Source of the DNA: Welwitschia mirabilis
Lineage: Eukaryota > Gnetophyta > Gnetopsida > Welwitschiales
NCBI GenBank assembly: GCA_051453625.1
Contig: JBOZIK010000001.1
Coordinates: 234,846,432-234,910,431 of the forward strand
Length of the DNA stretch: 64,000 bases
Direction: 5' to 3'
The position numbers were made by a program, and so were the translations under genes. The notes beneath the pieces are model-generated. The model saw nothing but the letters and a program-made list of their open reading frames with translations. It had not been told where the DNA came from and did not search any database. The number at the start of each line of letters is the position of its first letter. Position 1 is the stretch's first letter. This document shows positions 1 through 11,915 of the stretch, one piece after another.

Positions 1-608
1 NNNNNNNNNNNNNNNNNNNNNNNNNNNNNNNNNNNNNNNNNNNNNNNNNNNNNNNNNNNNNNNNNNNNNNNNNNNNNNNNNNNNNNNNNNNNNNNNNNNN
101 NNNNNNNNNNNNNNNNNNNNNNNNNNNNNNNNNNNNNNNNNNNNNNNNNNNNNNNNNNNNNNNNNNNNNNNNNNNNNNNNNNNNNNNNNNNNNNNNNNNN
201 NNNNNNNNNNNNNNNNNNNNNNNNNNNNNNNNNNNNNNNNNNNNNNNNNNNNNNNNNNNNNNNNNNNNNNNNNNNNNNNNNNNNNNNNNNNNNNNNNNNN
301 NNNNNNNNNNNNNNNNNNNNNNNNNNNNNNNNNNNNNNNNNNNNNNNNNNNNNNNNNNNNNNNNNNNNNNNNNNNNNNNNNNNNNNNNNNNNNNNNNNNN
401 NNNNNNNNNNNNNNNNNNNNNNNNNNNNNNNNNNNNNNNNNNNNNNNNNNNNNNNNNNNNNNNNNNNNNNNNNNNNNNNNNNNNNNNNNNNNNNNNNNNN
501 NNNNNNNNNNNNNNNNNNNNNNNNNNNNNNNNNNNNNNNNNNNNNNNNNNNNNNNNNNNNNNNNNNNNNNNNNNNNNNNNNNNNNNNNNNNNNNNNNNNN
601 NNNNNNNN
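1..608. other. Assembly gap (608 N)
   Basis: Only N, so the left border of the following AT-rich block is unknown. Other N runs are at 6723-7080, 10393-10492, 10947-11324, 13592-13625, 16093-16192, 19215-19314, 19926-20231, 23007-23106, 24896-25476, 29227-29326, 37846-37855, 50408-50417, 55328-55364, 59958-60057 and 61328-61427. Runs of exactly 100 or 10 N are probably placeholders of unknown true size. Confidence 0.95.
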
Positions 609-3600
609 AATAACACGTAAGCCTCTCAAACGTTAAAAATAAGTATTGGGGGGGAGAAGAGGGGGGACTATAAAACTATAGAGATTCTACTTAATAACAT
701 CTCCAACTTTAAATACATATATAATAGACAAAAAAATATTAAAAGTTATAAAGTCTAAATAGGAATTGAAGCTTGCTTATTTAAGAAAAAGAGATAAAAC
801 TGAAAAATTAATTCTTCTTTCTTATTCTTCACTATGAAACAATGTTAAGAATATTTCATAAATAGTAAGTACTTATGTCTCAAAGAATATAAATTCCCAA
901 ACTTCAATGGTGATATGTTGGTACTTTTCCTCCTTCTTAATCTATCATTTTTATTCATTTATTTTTTTCTTATGGTTATTTAGTTCCAATTTATTTTTAT
1001 TAATTACTTGTATTCTTGTTTATTCCTTAGTCATTCTCCTACTTTTGGTTTTGATTCCTTATTATATGGAACACTTTTGCTAGATTTTCCTTGAAGGAAA
1101 GCATGCAAAATAGTTAGATCTATGCCCTTCAATGGCTATTTTATTTTTCTATTTTCACTCATAGTAGATGTCTTTAAACTTCATAGACATCTTTAGATGT
1201 TCTAAATGTGTCATGTCTAAATTTTTAGGCTTAATAATTAAGCAAATAAGGCATTATTAATAAAAATTAAAATTTATATAAATCATTAATTATTAAAGTC
1301 TAATTAACCTATGTTGAAATTATAAAATATGTTCTAGTTACATGTGCTAGATGTTTGGTTAAAATATTTCTCATGTTGGCTAACTTTCTATTTATTTTAG
1401 TTGAGTTGAAAATTTTTGATTTGGCTCTAATTATCTATGATTTTTAAACTTGCATTAAAATTTAACCCCTTTGATTGGTGAGAATTAAATTGGATTAATA
1501 GAATAATTTAGATTATGTAGCTTTACCTAGTGGTCAAGCATGTAGTGGGAATAGGGTAGTGGATCTAAGCCATTTTCTTGAAGCTATTAGATTCTTTAAT
1601 GATTAAATCTTTTAGAAATTTTATTAAATATATTTATTATGCTATCTTTTTTTATAAATGGAATCCTTCCTTATTTAAATTATTTAGTTTTGGATTAGAG
1701 TCTTATTGATCAATTACCAAGCTAGAAATTTCACTCAAAGTTGTAGCTTAAATTGTCAGTATGATTTCCAACCTTCGTGCATTTCTTATATGGTATTTTC
1801 TTTGTTTTTATCTTTTACATGATTTTTTTTATGTTTTATATTTTATTTGATTTGTGATACTTGCTTATTACTTGGTTTAGACTATCTACTTATATAAATA
1901 AAGTGGCTTGACTATGTCCTCTTTATTTTGATCTCTCTATTATTATCTTATTTGTTTCTTTGATGTTTTATTAGGAGTTTCTAGTAGAACTTATATTGCT
2001 ATAAAGTGATAGCCATTTCTATATTTTTGAGACTTATCATGAGTTGGATCTCTTGAAATTTGACCAAAAGAACTAGTTTTGTGAACTTTAAAGGATAAAG
2101 CCTATATTAAGATTTCATTAGTCATGGAAGTAAACTATAGGGTATAAAAGTAAGGGTGATGATATTACAAAATATATTTGCATAGTGAAGTATTATTTGT
2201 GTATGCCCTAGGGGGAATACCCACTATGGTGGCTCCTACTAGTTATTAGAGTGTTTTTCTAGTTTCCATCCTTCTAGTTAAGTTACCTCTAGTTGTGGAG
2301 TATGAATTTTAATGGCTAGTATATCTTTCTAAGTTTTAGAAAAATTGAATATTTTCTAGAGTTCTCAATGTTTAAAGCTCTTAAGATATTTTATTATTTA
2401 GATTTTTTTCATTCTTTGTTTCTCTACTATTTTAACCATACTGGGAATTATGATTAATCATAGTTCTCATTCCATGTTATCATTGTGTAGGTTTTAAAGC
2501 ACCTACAGGCCTTGGATTGGATGTAAAGTAGTGGTAGCTACTAGTTCCTAGAATGGGTTTTCAAATTTTTGTGTTCTTGCATGGCTTATATAAAATTTCA
2601 TTATATCTATGAATAAGAGATATACATAAATTTATTATAATCAAGTCTTACTCATTTATAAGCTTTAAAAGGCTATGCTTTTGTATCATAGATATGTCCA
2701 TTTAATTTATTTGATATTGTAATAGATATGGTTTTTTATTTCCATTAAGTTATTATACTTTTGTGTTTATTATTTGATCTTATTATTAGTAAAACCTTTA
2801 CGCATATAAGTTAAGTTGTTTATGATTTAGATTTTTATCTATAGTTAATTTATTTATGGTCTATGATTATTATTTGCAGAGTGCTACTACAAGTTAAAAA
2901 TTATTTGATAAGCTATTATTAAACTCTTATAATATATTAGCATTCAATTATATTTTTAATTATCTAGCTTATTTTCATACCTTACATCATTTTTCACTAA
3001 AGGCTTTATAATACATTACCTTAACTCTTTTTTTACCTTTTTGTATAAAGGCATGCATAGTCAGTTAGGTGTCATTGACTTGATATCTAACTATTTGCTA
3101 AGTTAATTCTTGAATTTCTAAGATGTTATAACTTAAAAGGTTATTGGTTAACCCTCTTGAGGCATTCCTTCTCTCTTAAGATTACTTCAGCTTAGTTTGA
3201 AATTAAGATATCTTAGTTGATTTTTGTTTAGCCTATATTCATATAACCTTTGCCTTCATCCATGTAGCATAGCTTTGAATTAGATTATCTTACTTGTTCA
3301 ATGTAAAATGAATCATGTTTAAGCCTTGTAAATCTCATTATTTTGCTTATGTTTTTGTTTAGGCCTATAAAATTACCAGTGATGAGTTATTGCTAGTTAT
3401 GTTAAAAAAGGGGAATGTGGTATATATGATTATTAAAGTTAAATAGATTTGCCAAAGGAACAAATTCATCAAAGGTTTGAGTTTAATCCCTTATAATGTA
3501 TTTTACTTTTTCCCTTGAAGTACTTTCTTCTTTTCGTAAATTTGTTAAGTTATTTTTTTCCCATGTAGTCCCTTGCCTTTTTACTATCTATACCACATTT

Positions 3601-3990
3601 TCTAAAATATCTAGATTTTTTTTATTTAGTAGCCTTAGATCAGTATTCAATACTTTAATGGAAATATGTGTTTTTTTCACTATTTTCTAAAATTAATAAA
3701 TTATTTTATTTTCTTTCCATGAGCTTAGAATGATAACTAGTAGCTTAATAAAGATCTAGTTAATTTTTGATATTTTATAAATTAATAAATAAATTTATTT
3801 TTCTATGATATCTCTTGGTTAGTGGGTGGTAGTTTGGTAGAAATCTGTCTAATTTTATATTTTCCCTAAGTACTAATTAAAATAAAATTCTTTTTCATAA
3901 TTTTTTCATGACAGCCAGTGGCTTTATGGGTTTTTACTTATTTTTTCATGTTTATAATTGTTATAATTACTTATAAGTTTTCATATCTTA

Positions 3991-4230
3991 TGACTCATAG
4001 CTAATCCCATTGGCTCATTCATTTAAATTACTGTGTAGTTTCTGCCACCTATGACTATATTTTTTTTCTTGCATTTTTTTTATTATTTATTTTTCCCTTT
4101 GACTTGTGGCTCATGGCATATCTTGTTGCCTCATTTCTTTAAGTTGCTTCATAGCTTCCACGATCATGGCTATATTTTTCCTTCTCTTTTTCTTAATTAT
4201 TTATTTTTCTCTATGGCTCATAGCTTATGG
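3991..4230 (+). repeat. Degenerate tandem repeat, period about 107-116 bp
   Basis: Two diverged units start with TCATAG at 3995 and TCATGG at 4111, each followed by GGCTCATTC or GCCTCATTTC, a TATGACTATA or CATGGCTATA block and a T-rich tract ending in TTATTTATTTTTC. A third unit begins at 4218. The overlapping open frames at 4051-4336 lie wholly inside it and are by-products. Confidence 0.6.
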
Positions 4231-4622
4231 CTTAAGCTCTTATCCTCAAATCTTGAGGGCCAACTTTAACTCTTGTCACTTACAAAATAGCAATTTAATG
4301 ATCTACATTTATTTAGAGTTAATTAATCCTCTTTAAGCTGTGTTTTAACTGATTAGATATAATTTTAAGTGTCTAATAAATTTTACCATGAATTTAAGCT
4401 TAAAAAATTATTATCTCTATTATTTTGATATATATATATTTTTTTTAATGGTTGAATATCAAGCTAGTTCATATTATGGTCTTTATAACTATGATTTTCC
4501 ATCTTTATTGGTTGTTCTTCTATTGTGTAAGACTTCTATGATTTAATATTTAAGTATTTAATAACATATTTATATTATAATCTTGGCACTTTATTTTGGC
4601 TAGTGTAGTTTCTAAGTTGATG

Positions 4623-4845
4623 AATCGCTTAGCATAAGGTTAGGAGTTTAAAACCCTGAAATACTTATTCTAAATTATTTAAATAAAGCTATGTTAGACT
4701 AAGATTGATTTTAATAGGCTATCTTGAACCATTTAGCATAATGTTAGGAGTTCAAAGCCCTAAAATACTTATTTTAAATCATTTAACCTTCATCTTATTT
4801 AAATAAAGCTATGTCAAGATGAGATTGATTTTATTAGGCTATCTT
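4623..4845 (+). repeat. Two-copy tandem duplication of about 103-119 bp
   Basis: Unit 1 is 4623-4725 and unit 2 is 4727-4845. Both run from a TTAGCATAA.GTTAGGAGTT start through AATACTTATT and AAATAAAGCTATGT to TAGGCTATCTT. Unit 2 carries about 16 extra bases (CCTTCATCTTATTT region). No coding content or terminal structure of a transposon is seen. Confidence 0.75.
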
Positions 4846-5385
4846 AAGAATAGGTATAGTTCTTTTATAGCTATGTTTTCATGATTCCTAAGTAGACTAA
4901 TTATGACTTAGGTATGCCTTGAATAAGATGACTATAACAAGATGTCTTCATTAGGTATAAAAATCTTTGACTCTTAGCTATAATATATCAATTTCTTATG
5001 CATAGCTAAGACATATTTAAATTTGGCAGATGTCTTCTTGTTAGGCCTATTTGAATGAGTTAAAACATCTTTTGTGCTATAGATGTCTAGTTGGTTTGTA
5101 GATTTTTTCAAACCTATAGATTTTCCTTAATAAAATTAATTTAATTGAGTCAAGGCATCTCATATTATGTAGATGTTTAAAGGTATCATAGACATCTTGC
5201 CTTTTATAGATGTTTTCATCTGTGATAGACATATTTCATCATCATAAACATATTCATTAAACTTATTGAAATTTTTACTCTATGATCCCTACACATACAA
5301 GACATTAAATTTTATAAGCTTAGCATATTAAAACTAGATAAGATAACATTATTTTACATTTAATTATTTTTCTAAAAGTTTATAG

Positions 5386-6561
5386 AATTGTAAAACTCTA
5401 AGAAACTTCATCACTCCTAGTTTTTTGAGTATCTTATTTCATCTAAGATATTATTTTGATGATTAACCTTTTTTTCTTTTCTTCTTACGTTAATGCTTTA
5501 GTTTTAATTTCTTTTATTTAAATTGTTAAGTGATCTATTTAGCAATTAATATTATTTCCCTATTTAGAATATTAATTTATCTTATTAAGTGTTTATTTTA
5601 TGTTAGGGATTATTTCATGCTTTGATGAGTTTATAAAATAATACAAATACAAATACTTTATGTAACTTTATATTTTATTACTTCAATAAAAGTGATATTT
5701 ATAAGATAGATATATAGAGAAAAAATATGTTTCATTTGATACAATAGAGTTTTGCATTATAGAAGTTAATAGTTATTCTATTTTATCTTCTAGATTTTGT
5801 TTAATTAAAGATTATTTAGTATCTAGTTTATTATTAGTGGCTAATTATTTAGATTCATTAGTAGCTTAATGCTCTAACTCCTAGGTTAGGATAAAATTAT
5901 AGTATCTTAAATTTTTTTCCATAAATAGAAAAAAGAGAATTAAATGAATAAAACTCTAATATATGTTAAAAGAGTATTATATATGGTATCTTAGATAGTA
6001 CTATGTTAGATAGATGGTTTGGTTTTAAACTAAGGTTTGTGTAACATTACGTATTTCATCACACTGCATCTAATTCATTATTTAATTAATTATTTTAAAA
6101 TAAATGCAATTATTTTTTATGTACTATTTCACTAATAATAAGGATGATATCTTTTGGATGTGAAATAAAACAGGTAATTGTGTTTCGTGAATTAAGCTAA
6201 CAATTATTAAATGAACTACATCCAGTTGGTAATACTTCCCTATAATTTCAATGTGATTTATACTTAGAGTTATCTTGTTTTTTTTAAGATTCATCTAGAC
6301 TTCTTTTATCTTCATCTTTCTAATTTATCATTCTTATTCTATTTGCATCATCTTTAAAACCATTGCATCTTTAGTTTTGTTTTAATAATCCATAAGATAG
6401 TAAAATTTTCAAAACTTCCTTACTTTTATTCTTTTAAAGTACTTTATTTCTTCAAAGGTACTATTTTGATGGCTAGCTAAATTATTAAAATTGTAAAAAC
6501 TTCATTACTTTTATTTTTTTAAAGTACTTTATTTCTTTAAGGGTATTATTTTGATGGCTAG
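5386..6561 (+). repeat. 76-bp repeat, one dispersed and two tandem copies
   Basis: Copies lie at 6401-6476 and 6486-6561 (period 85) with a more diverged copy at 5386-5468. Each contains AACTTC.TTACTTTTATT, AAAGTACTTTATTTC and TATTTTGATGGCTAG or its variant. The chromovirus array is inserted at the end of the last copy, in CTAGT. Sequence following the 5386 copy (about 5500-5870) resembles sequence following the array on its far side (about 37880-38290). Confidence 0.6.
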
Positions 6562-6562
6562 T
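6558..6562. other. Left target-site duplication of the chromovirus array (CTAGT)
   Basis: CTAGT immediately precedes the decayed LTR terminus at 6563 (TTTGATCCCC against TGTGACACCC at 29006 and 34077, gap-free alignment). On the far side the LTR ends at 37843 and is followed by CT and then a 10-N gap, so only two of five bases can be compared; both match. Confidence 0.55.
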
Positions 6563-9500
6563 TTTGATCCCCTGTCTTCTCTTATCCTAATTAAGCACTG
6601 TATTTCTTTTTTTCTTTTCTTCTTTATTATTTTTTTAATATTGGTATGTATGTTATAACCCACATTTTGTAAGCTTTAATTAATAGGATTTCTAAACTAT
6701 GTAAAACATTTTGATATTAATTNNNNNNNNNNNNNNNNNNNNNNNNNNNNNNNNNNNNNNNNNNNNNNNNNNNNNNNNNNNNNNNNNNNNNNNNNNNNNN
6801 NNNNNNNNNNNNNNNNNNNNNNNNNNNNNNNNNNNNNNNNNNNNNNNNNNNNNNNNNNNNNNNNNNNNNNNNNNNNNNNNNNNNNNNNNNNNNNNNNNNN
6901 NNNNNNNNNNNNNNNNNNNNNNNNNNNNNNNNNNNNNNNNNNNNNNNNNNNNNNNNNNNNNNNNNNNNNNNNNNNNNNNNNNNNNNNNNNNNNNNNNNNN
7001 NNNNNNNNNNNNNNNNNNNNNNNNNNNNNNNNNNNNNNNNNNNNNNNNNNNNNNNNNNNNNNNNNNNNNNNNNNNNNNNNTTAGTTTTTCTATATTCTAA
7101 GGGAAAAAATCATATTAATATTTTATATTTAATCTATAATTAATTTCTAGATTATTTTGGTTTGTAAATAATAGTAATGTTATAAGTTTATGTTTTCTAT
7201 TTCTTCCTAGTTTTTTAACACATAAAATATATCTTATGAATATTTAAAAAGATGCAAACTTGTTATAAACATGCATGGATAAGTTTAAGGATAATACCTA
7301 ACCAATATAACAGGAGATTATAACTCTAATTAATGGCATTGCAACTTAATATCTGATCACCCTCTGGACATGAGTTGATTCTACTTTAGGTTCTAAACTA
7401 TACAAACATAATTGGATTCAACTTTATAGGTTTTTAATTTACTTTAATATACCTCCAATATAGGTGACATGTGGTATGTAAGGTGGATGCATGCTTATAA
7501 ATGCCCCCACTTCTTTAAAGCATCTTCAGATGATGCATATAACCCATTGATGCTAAGGGATCAAGATATTAAGTCAAAGTAAGTTCATACATCAATAGAT
7601 AGAAAAGTGATGATCAAATCCACTTCCAAAATGGCACTATAAAAAAATGCAATGCACTCCATCTTAATGATGAAATCGAAGTGTAGGGATGAACATTATT
7701 AGAATTATCTTGATTTAGTCTTGTTCAATGAATACATCATATAAATGCATGCATATAATTCTAACTAATGTGGATATTTAAAGGATTATTTATCTAGTTA
7801 TAATAGTTCTAATCATCATTAGGTTCATTTTATAGAAATAATCATAAAAAGAAAACAAGCATACAACAACATATCTATATTTAAGATTACAATAGTGAAA
7901 ATTAGATAGAGGAAATATTCTTTTCTTTTCTATCTAAATAAAGGAAATATTACTTTTTTCCTCTTTAATAATAATAATAATATTTAAAATATATAAAATT
8001 AAATTTTAATAATGTACTTAGAAAAACTAAGACATAATTGAAGCTATACCAATCCTAGAAACATTCTTCCATGCTCATATGATAACCTACATAAATAGGT
8101 ACAAAGAAAGTAAACAAAAAAAGTATAGCTTAAGCATAATTGTTAAGATATAAATATTTATTTAAAATTAATATGTACATATTATAAGTCAATAAAAAAA
8201 ATGATAAGCTAAAGAATATTTATATTATTTAAACTACTAAGGTAAAAACTGTTACAAGTATATACATTTAAATTAAGTTAAAGAAAAAAAAGTTAAAGAG
8301 GTATTTATACAAATAAAATACTACTTATAGATAATTTAACCTATAGTTACTGATAGAAACATATATTATATACTTAAATTCTATATAAGATTTTATCTAA
8401 TAATTTTTCTATAATTTAAAACATTAATTATAGCATTTTTGGAGTCTAAAGAGACATCACAGTTAAAAATTAATAATTAATTAATTATAAAGTCAAAAAT
8501 AAATTATAGTAGTTTTTCATAAACAGACACATAATAACATCTTTAAATTCTAACTTAAACTATCTTGGAGTTCTAAAAATATTATTTCTCAGGTTATAAT
8601 TTAAGGTTAAATGCTTTTAAAGTTTCTAGAATTACAGTCCTATCATGCTCTACTAAAATGACCATAACTTTTAAAATACTTTGAGTTTTTAAATGGTTTA
8701 AGATGTTTTGATAGTCTTATTTAATTTCATATAACTTAGGATGTTCAATTTTGTAGATATCTTAATAGATAGTTAAAAAACATAAATTACTTACTTACTA
8801 TTTTTACATTTATTTTCTAATGTATTTTAACAAATAAATTTTTTTAAAAATAATTATCCATCATAAAAATTACTGTTTCTAAATTTTTATATTTATAACA
8901 CAATCCTAAAATTATGGAAAACATTTTACTAATTTATACCTACTAATTAATAAGCTATGGTGTTTTTATCCTATGTTTCTATTCTGGAAAATTAGTTTTC
9001 ACATTAATAAAACTATGATAAAGTTTTTACAGCTAGTTAAGGAATAACTTAGATCAATAAAATAATGGATATACTAACTAATTACTTATAAAATATTTTA
9101 ATTATGTTACCAATTCAAATCATTATAGAAAAAAATAAAATCAATTTAAAAAGAACCATTTATTGTTAGCCTTAGGATTTCCATGAAAGAGTACTAGCCT
9201 AAAGAGATTTTTTAGGATTAGACTTTGCCCTTAGTAAGATGGACCTAATGTATAATAGATAAAAATACAATATTAAAATAAACATGGATACCCAAATTTC
9301 ATTTTCCCCCCTTTTAATGTTGAACCCCATTATCCCTTGGCCATAATCATCCATTAGGAGCCTCCATTACAAAGCATATGAGATCCCTTATATCTCCCAA
9401 TGTCTTGGTGAGAGCCAATGGAAGGGAACAATATTTTATAACTTAAATATATATAGATCATAAATAATTCGCTAATAAAATATCACAACAATCTACTAGA

Positions 9501-10258
9501 ATCGTATAAAGAGATCATATAGGCCATAAGAGTAAAGTGCTTACTTGGGTAGATTATTAAGTACTTGATAGTTGAAGATTGATTAATGTTCAAGATTAAG
9601 AGTTCCTTATCTCTAAGCTTCTAAGCTCCAAGATCCATAAGCAATATAATGAAAGAAAGAAAGAGGAAAAAAAGGAAATGCACTTGTATGAAAAATGAAA
9701 AATGTGAATATATATATATATATATATCAAGATCAGAAGATCACATGATTTAGCATTGACAAATTAAGTAAATAATAATTGATATTGGAATACAAAAAGT
9801 GGTCCTATTTAGTCTCATGCACCTAACTAGGGTAAGTAATATTCTTACTTTAATTAGTATGCTTTTAAAGAATAAAAGCATAAATCTCAAAATTATCATA
9901 TGGCATAATGAGATAAAGTATTCTATTCCAATGAATAAAGTAATAAGTATGTTTGAACCAAGTGTTCTTATACATCTTAAGAAGATAAAAGTTATGGTAT
10001 AATAAATCTACTTATTTATCATTATTGGTTCTAGGTAATAGTGCATATAATTGTTCAAATGCACATTTATTTCAAAATGTATAAAATCAATCTATCATAT
10101 AATACAAAAAAAAATGTCTATTTATAATATAGTATACCTATCAAATTTATCAAGAATCAAAATGAGTAAATAATATTTAAAATATATTATTATGTCCTAT
10201 TTAAAATTTGAATTTATTAGTTTTATCATGTGAATTTAGTCCCTCATATAATGGATTT
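6563..10258 (-). repeat. Chromovirus LTR3, outer part
   Basis: This aligns in order with LTR1: 7081-7420 with 34200-34560, 7880-8070 with 35005-35190, 9165-9440 with 36420-36680, 9580-9870 with 36835-37260, 10237-10258 with 37605-37625. The outer terminus at 6563 is mutated but aligns without gaps to the other LTR termini. The inner end is missing, replaced from about 10259 by unrelated sequence. A 358-N gap lies at 6723-7080. An AT dinucleotide run at 9710-9727 occupies the place of the LTR TATA box. Confidence 0.8.
9710..9727 (-). promoter_or_regulatory. AT-repeat at the LTR TATA position
   Basis: A run of AT repeats replaces the CTATATATAG box found at the equivalent site in LTR1 (36984) and LTR2 (31153). 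It may be an expanded TATA box; activity is unknown. Confidence 0.35.
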
Positions 10259-10295
10259 GTAATGACCTTATTTTTGCAGATAAAAACTTCATGTA

Positions 10296-10392
10296 ACTCT
10301 AATACCAAATGTAATAATCACCTATGGAGATAGTTTTGAAATAAATCATAATTTTTGTAAAATAAGTGATAATATTAAAAACATGATTAAAA
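10296..10392 (-). mobile_element. PBS and LTR end of a second Gypsy family (fragment)
   Basis: On the minus strand an LTR-like end GATTATTACA (start TGTAATAATC on the plus strand at 10310) is followed after two bases by TGGTATTAGAGT (10296-10307), a near match to the Met-tRNA primer site TGGTATCAGAGC. The sequence from 10310 to the gap at 10393 does not match the chromovirus LTR. Below 10290 it soon becomes LTR3, so at most about 35 bp of leader remain. It may be a nested truncated element or a contig misjoin next to the 100-N gap. Confidence 0.45.
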
Positions 10393-10492
10393 NNNNNNNN
10401 NNNNNNNNNNNNNNNNNNNNNNNNNNNNNNNNNNNNNNNNNNNNNNNNNNNNNNNNNNNNNNNNNNNNNNNNNNNNNNNNNNNNNNNNNNNN

Positions 10493-11900
10493 TAATTACT
10501 TATAAAATATTTTAACTAATTTATTATAAGCCTTAGGATTTCCATGAAATAATGCTAGCTTAAGGAGATTTTTTAGAGTTAGACTTTGCCTTTAATAAGA
10601 TGGACCTAATGCATAATAGGTAAAAATATAATATTAAAATAAACATAACTACCTAAATTTTCCTTTTTCCCCTCTTTTTTCTCTTGTATTTAATCCCCTA
10701 GTTACTTGGTTATAATCATCCATTAGTAACCTCTATCACCAAGCACAAGAGACCCCTTACATCTTCCCAGTATCTTGGTAAGAGCTAATGGGAGGGAATA
10801 ATATTTTATAACATAATTACATAAAAACCATAAATAATTCTCTAATGTAACATTACCTCATTCCACTTAAATATTAAAAATAAATTCTGTAAATAAATAA
10901 TATTAAAAATCTTACTTTGAAACATTAGTAAGTCCTTAATAGTTGANNNNNNNNNNNNNNNNNNNNNNNNNNNNNNNNNNNNNNNNNNNNNNNNNNNNNN
11001 NNNNNNNNNNNNNNNNNNNNNNNNNNNNNNNNNNNNNNNNNNNNNNNNNNNNNNNNNNNNNNNNNNNNNNNNNNNNNNNNNNNNNNNNNNNNNNNNNNNN
11101 NNNNNNNNNNNNNNNNNNNNNNNNNNNNNNNNNNNNNNNNNNNNNNNNNNNNNNNNNNNNNNNNNNNNNNNNNNNNNNNNNNNNNNNNNNNNNNNNNNNN
11201 NNNNNNNNNNNNNNNNNNNNNNNNNNNNNNNNNNNNNNNNNNNNNNNNNNNNNNNNNNNNNNNNNNNNNNNNNNNNNNNNNNNNNNNNNNNNNNNNNNNN
11301 NNNNNNNNNNNNNNNNNNNNNNNNTTATAAGTAAGTTTAATTCATCTAAGACATGCATCAAAAGAATAAATGCACAAATCTCAAAATTGTCATATGACAT
11401 AGTGAGGTGAACTTTTTAATTCTAATGAATAAAATAATGAGTATGCTATGAACCAAGTGTCCTTACACATCTCAAGAACATAAAAGCCATGGAAAAGTAA
11501 ATCTACTCATTTATCATTCCTAGTTCTATGTGAGAATGCATGTAAAATCTATCAATCACATGACACAAGGAAGAAAATGTTTATGCATAATATAGTATGC
11601 ATAAAAATATATTATCATATCCTCTTGAAATTTTTAATTTATTAGTTTTATCATATGATTTTAATTCCTCACATAATGTGATTATCTAATTTTAAATGTT
11701 TGGATAGCTTTTCTCATGAAAACCTTCTAACATAATTTTTATCATTTTCATGATAAATTATAAAAATTGTAAACTAAGTTAATTTAAAATGACATATTAT
11801 TTTGATAAGACCTTTAAATAAGGATAATTAATCATTTGACTAAAATATTAATATTCTTAACATTTAAGTAAATAGGATTTACAAGTTATAGAATATAACA
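10493..11900 (-). repeat. Chromovirus LTR3, inner part (partly repeats the outer part)
   Basis: 10493-10940 repeats 9080-9500, and 11325-11680 repeats about 9850-10250, so about 1.2 kb of LTR is present twice across the 100-N gap. The inner end at 11900 (GAATATAACA) is precise and is followed by the polypurine tract and integrase of the internal region, making this the true 3' LTR end. A 378-N gap lies at 10947-11324. Confidence 0.8.
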
Positions 11901-11915
11901 TCCTTCTATACTTAG
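11901..11915 (-). other. Chromovirus polypurine tract at LTR3
   Basis: Plus-strand TCCTTCTATACTTAG reads as a purine-rich AGAAGGA on the minus strand immediately before the LTR start. The homologous site at 31925 reads AGTAGGGAAGGA. This is the expected plus-strand primer position. Confidence 0.7.

Larger units (their letters stand above)
609..6557. other. AT-rich stretch with no recognised gene
   Basis: No reading frame here resembles a known protein. The longest open frames (3496-3690, 4051-4336) are Phe/Leu/Ser-rich, as expected of T-rich DNA read by chance. I see local tandem repeats at 3991-4230 and 4623-4845 and a dispersed 76-bp repeat at 5386, 6401 and 6486. Sequence at about 5500-5870 is homologous to about 37880-38290, beyond the chromovirus array, so the right part of this block is probably old Copia-3-related DNA. 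A G-rich tract at 647-667 resembles the G-run near Copia LTR ends but is too short to call. Confidence 0.6.

Noticed and set aside
647-667. G-rich tract as a Copia LTR end
   Set aside because: Similar G-runs occur in Copia LTRs, but the surrounding sequence cannot be aligned and no primer site or terminus is present.
6711-7100. Open frames made mostly of X (also 10936-11410, 19645-20335, 24721-25560, 59870-60124, 61170-61497)
   Set aside because: They are read through N gaps; only the short sequenced parts carry information, and those parts were used for retroelement calls.
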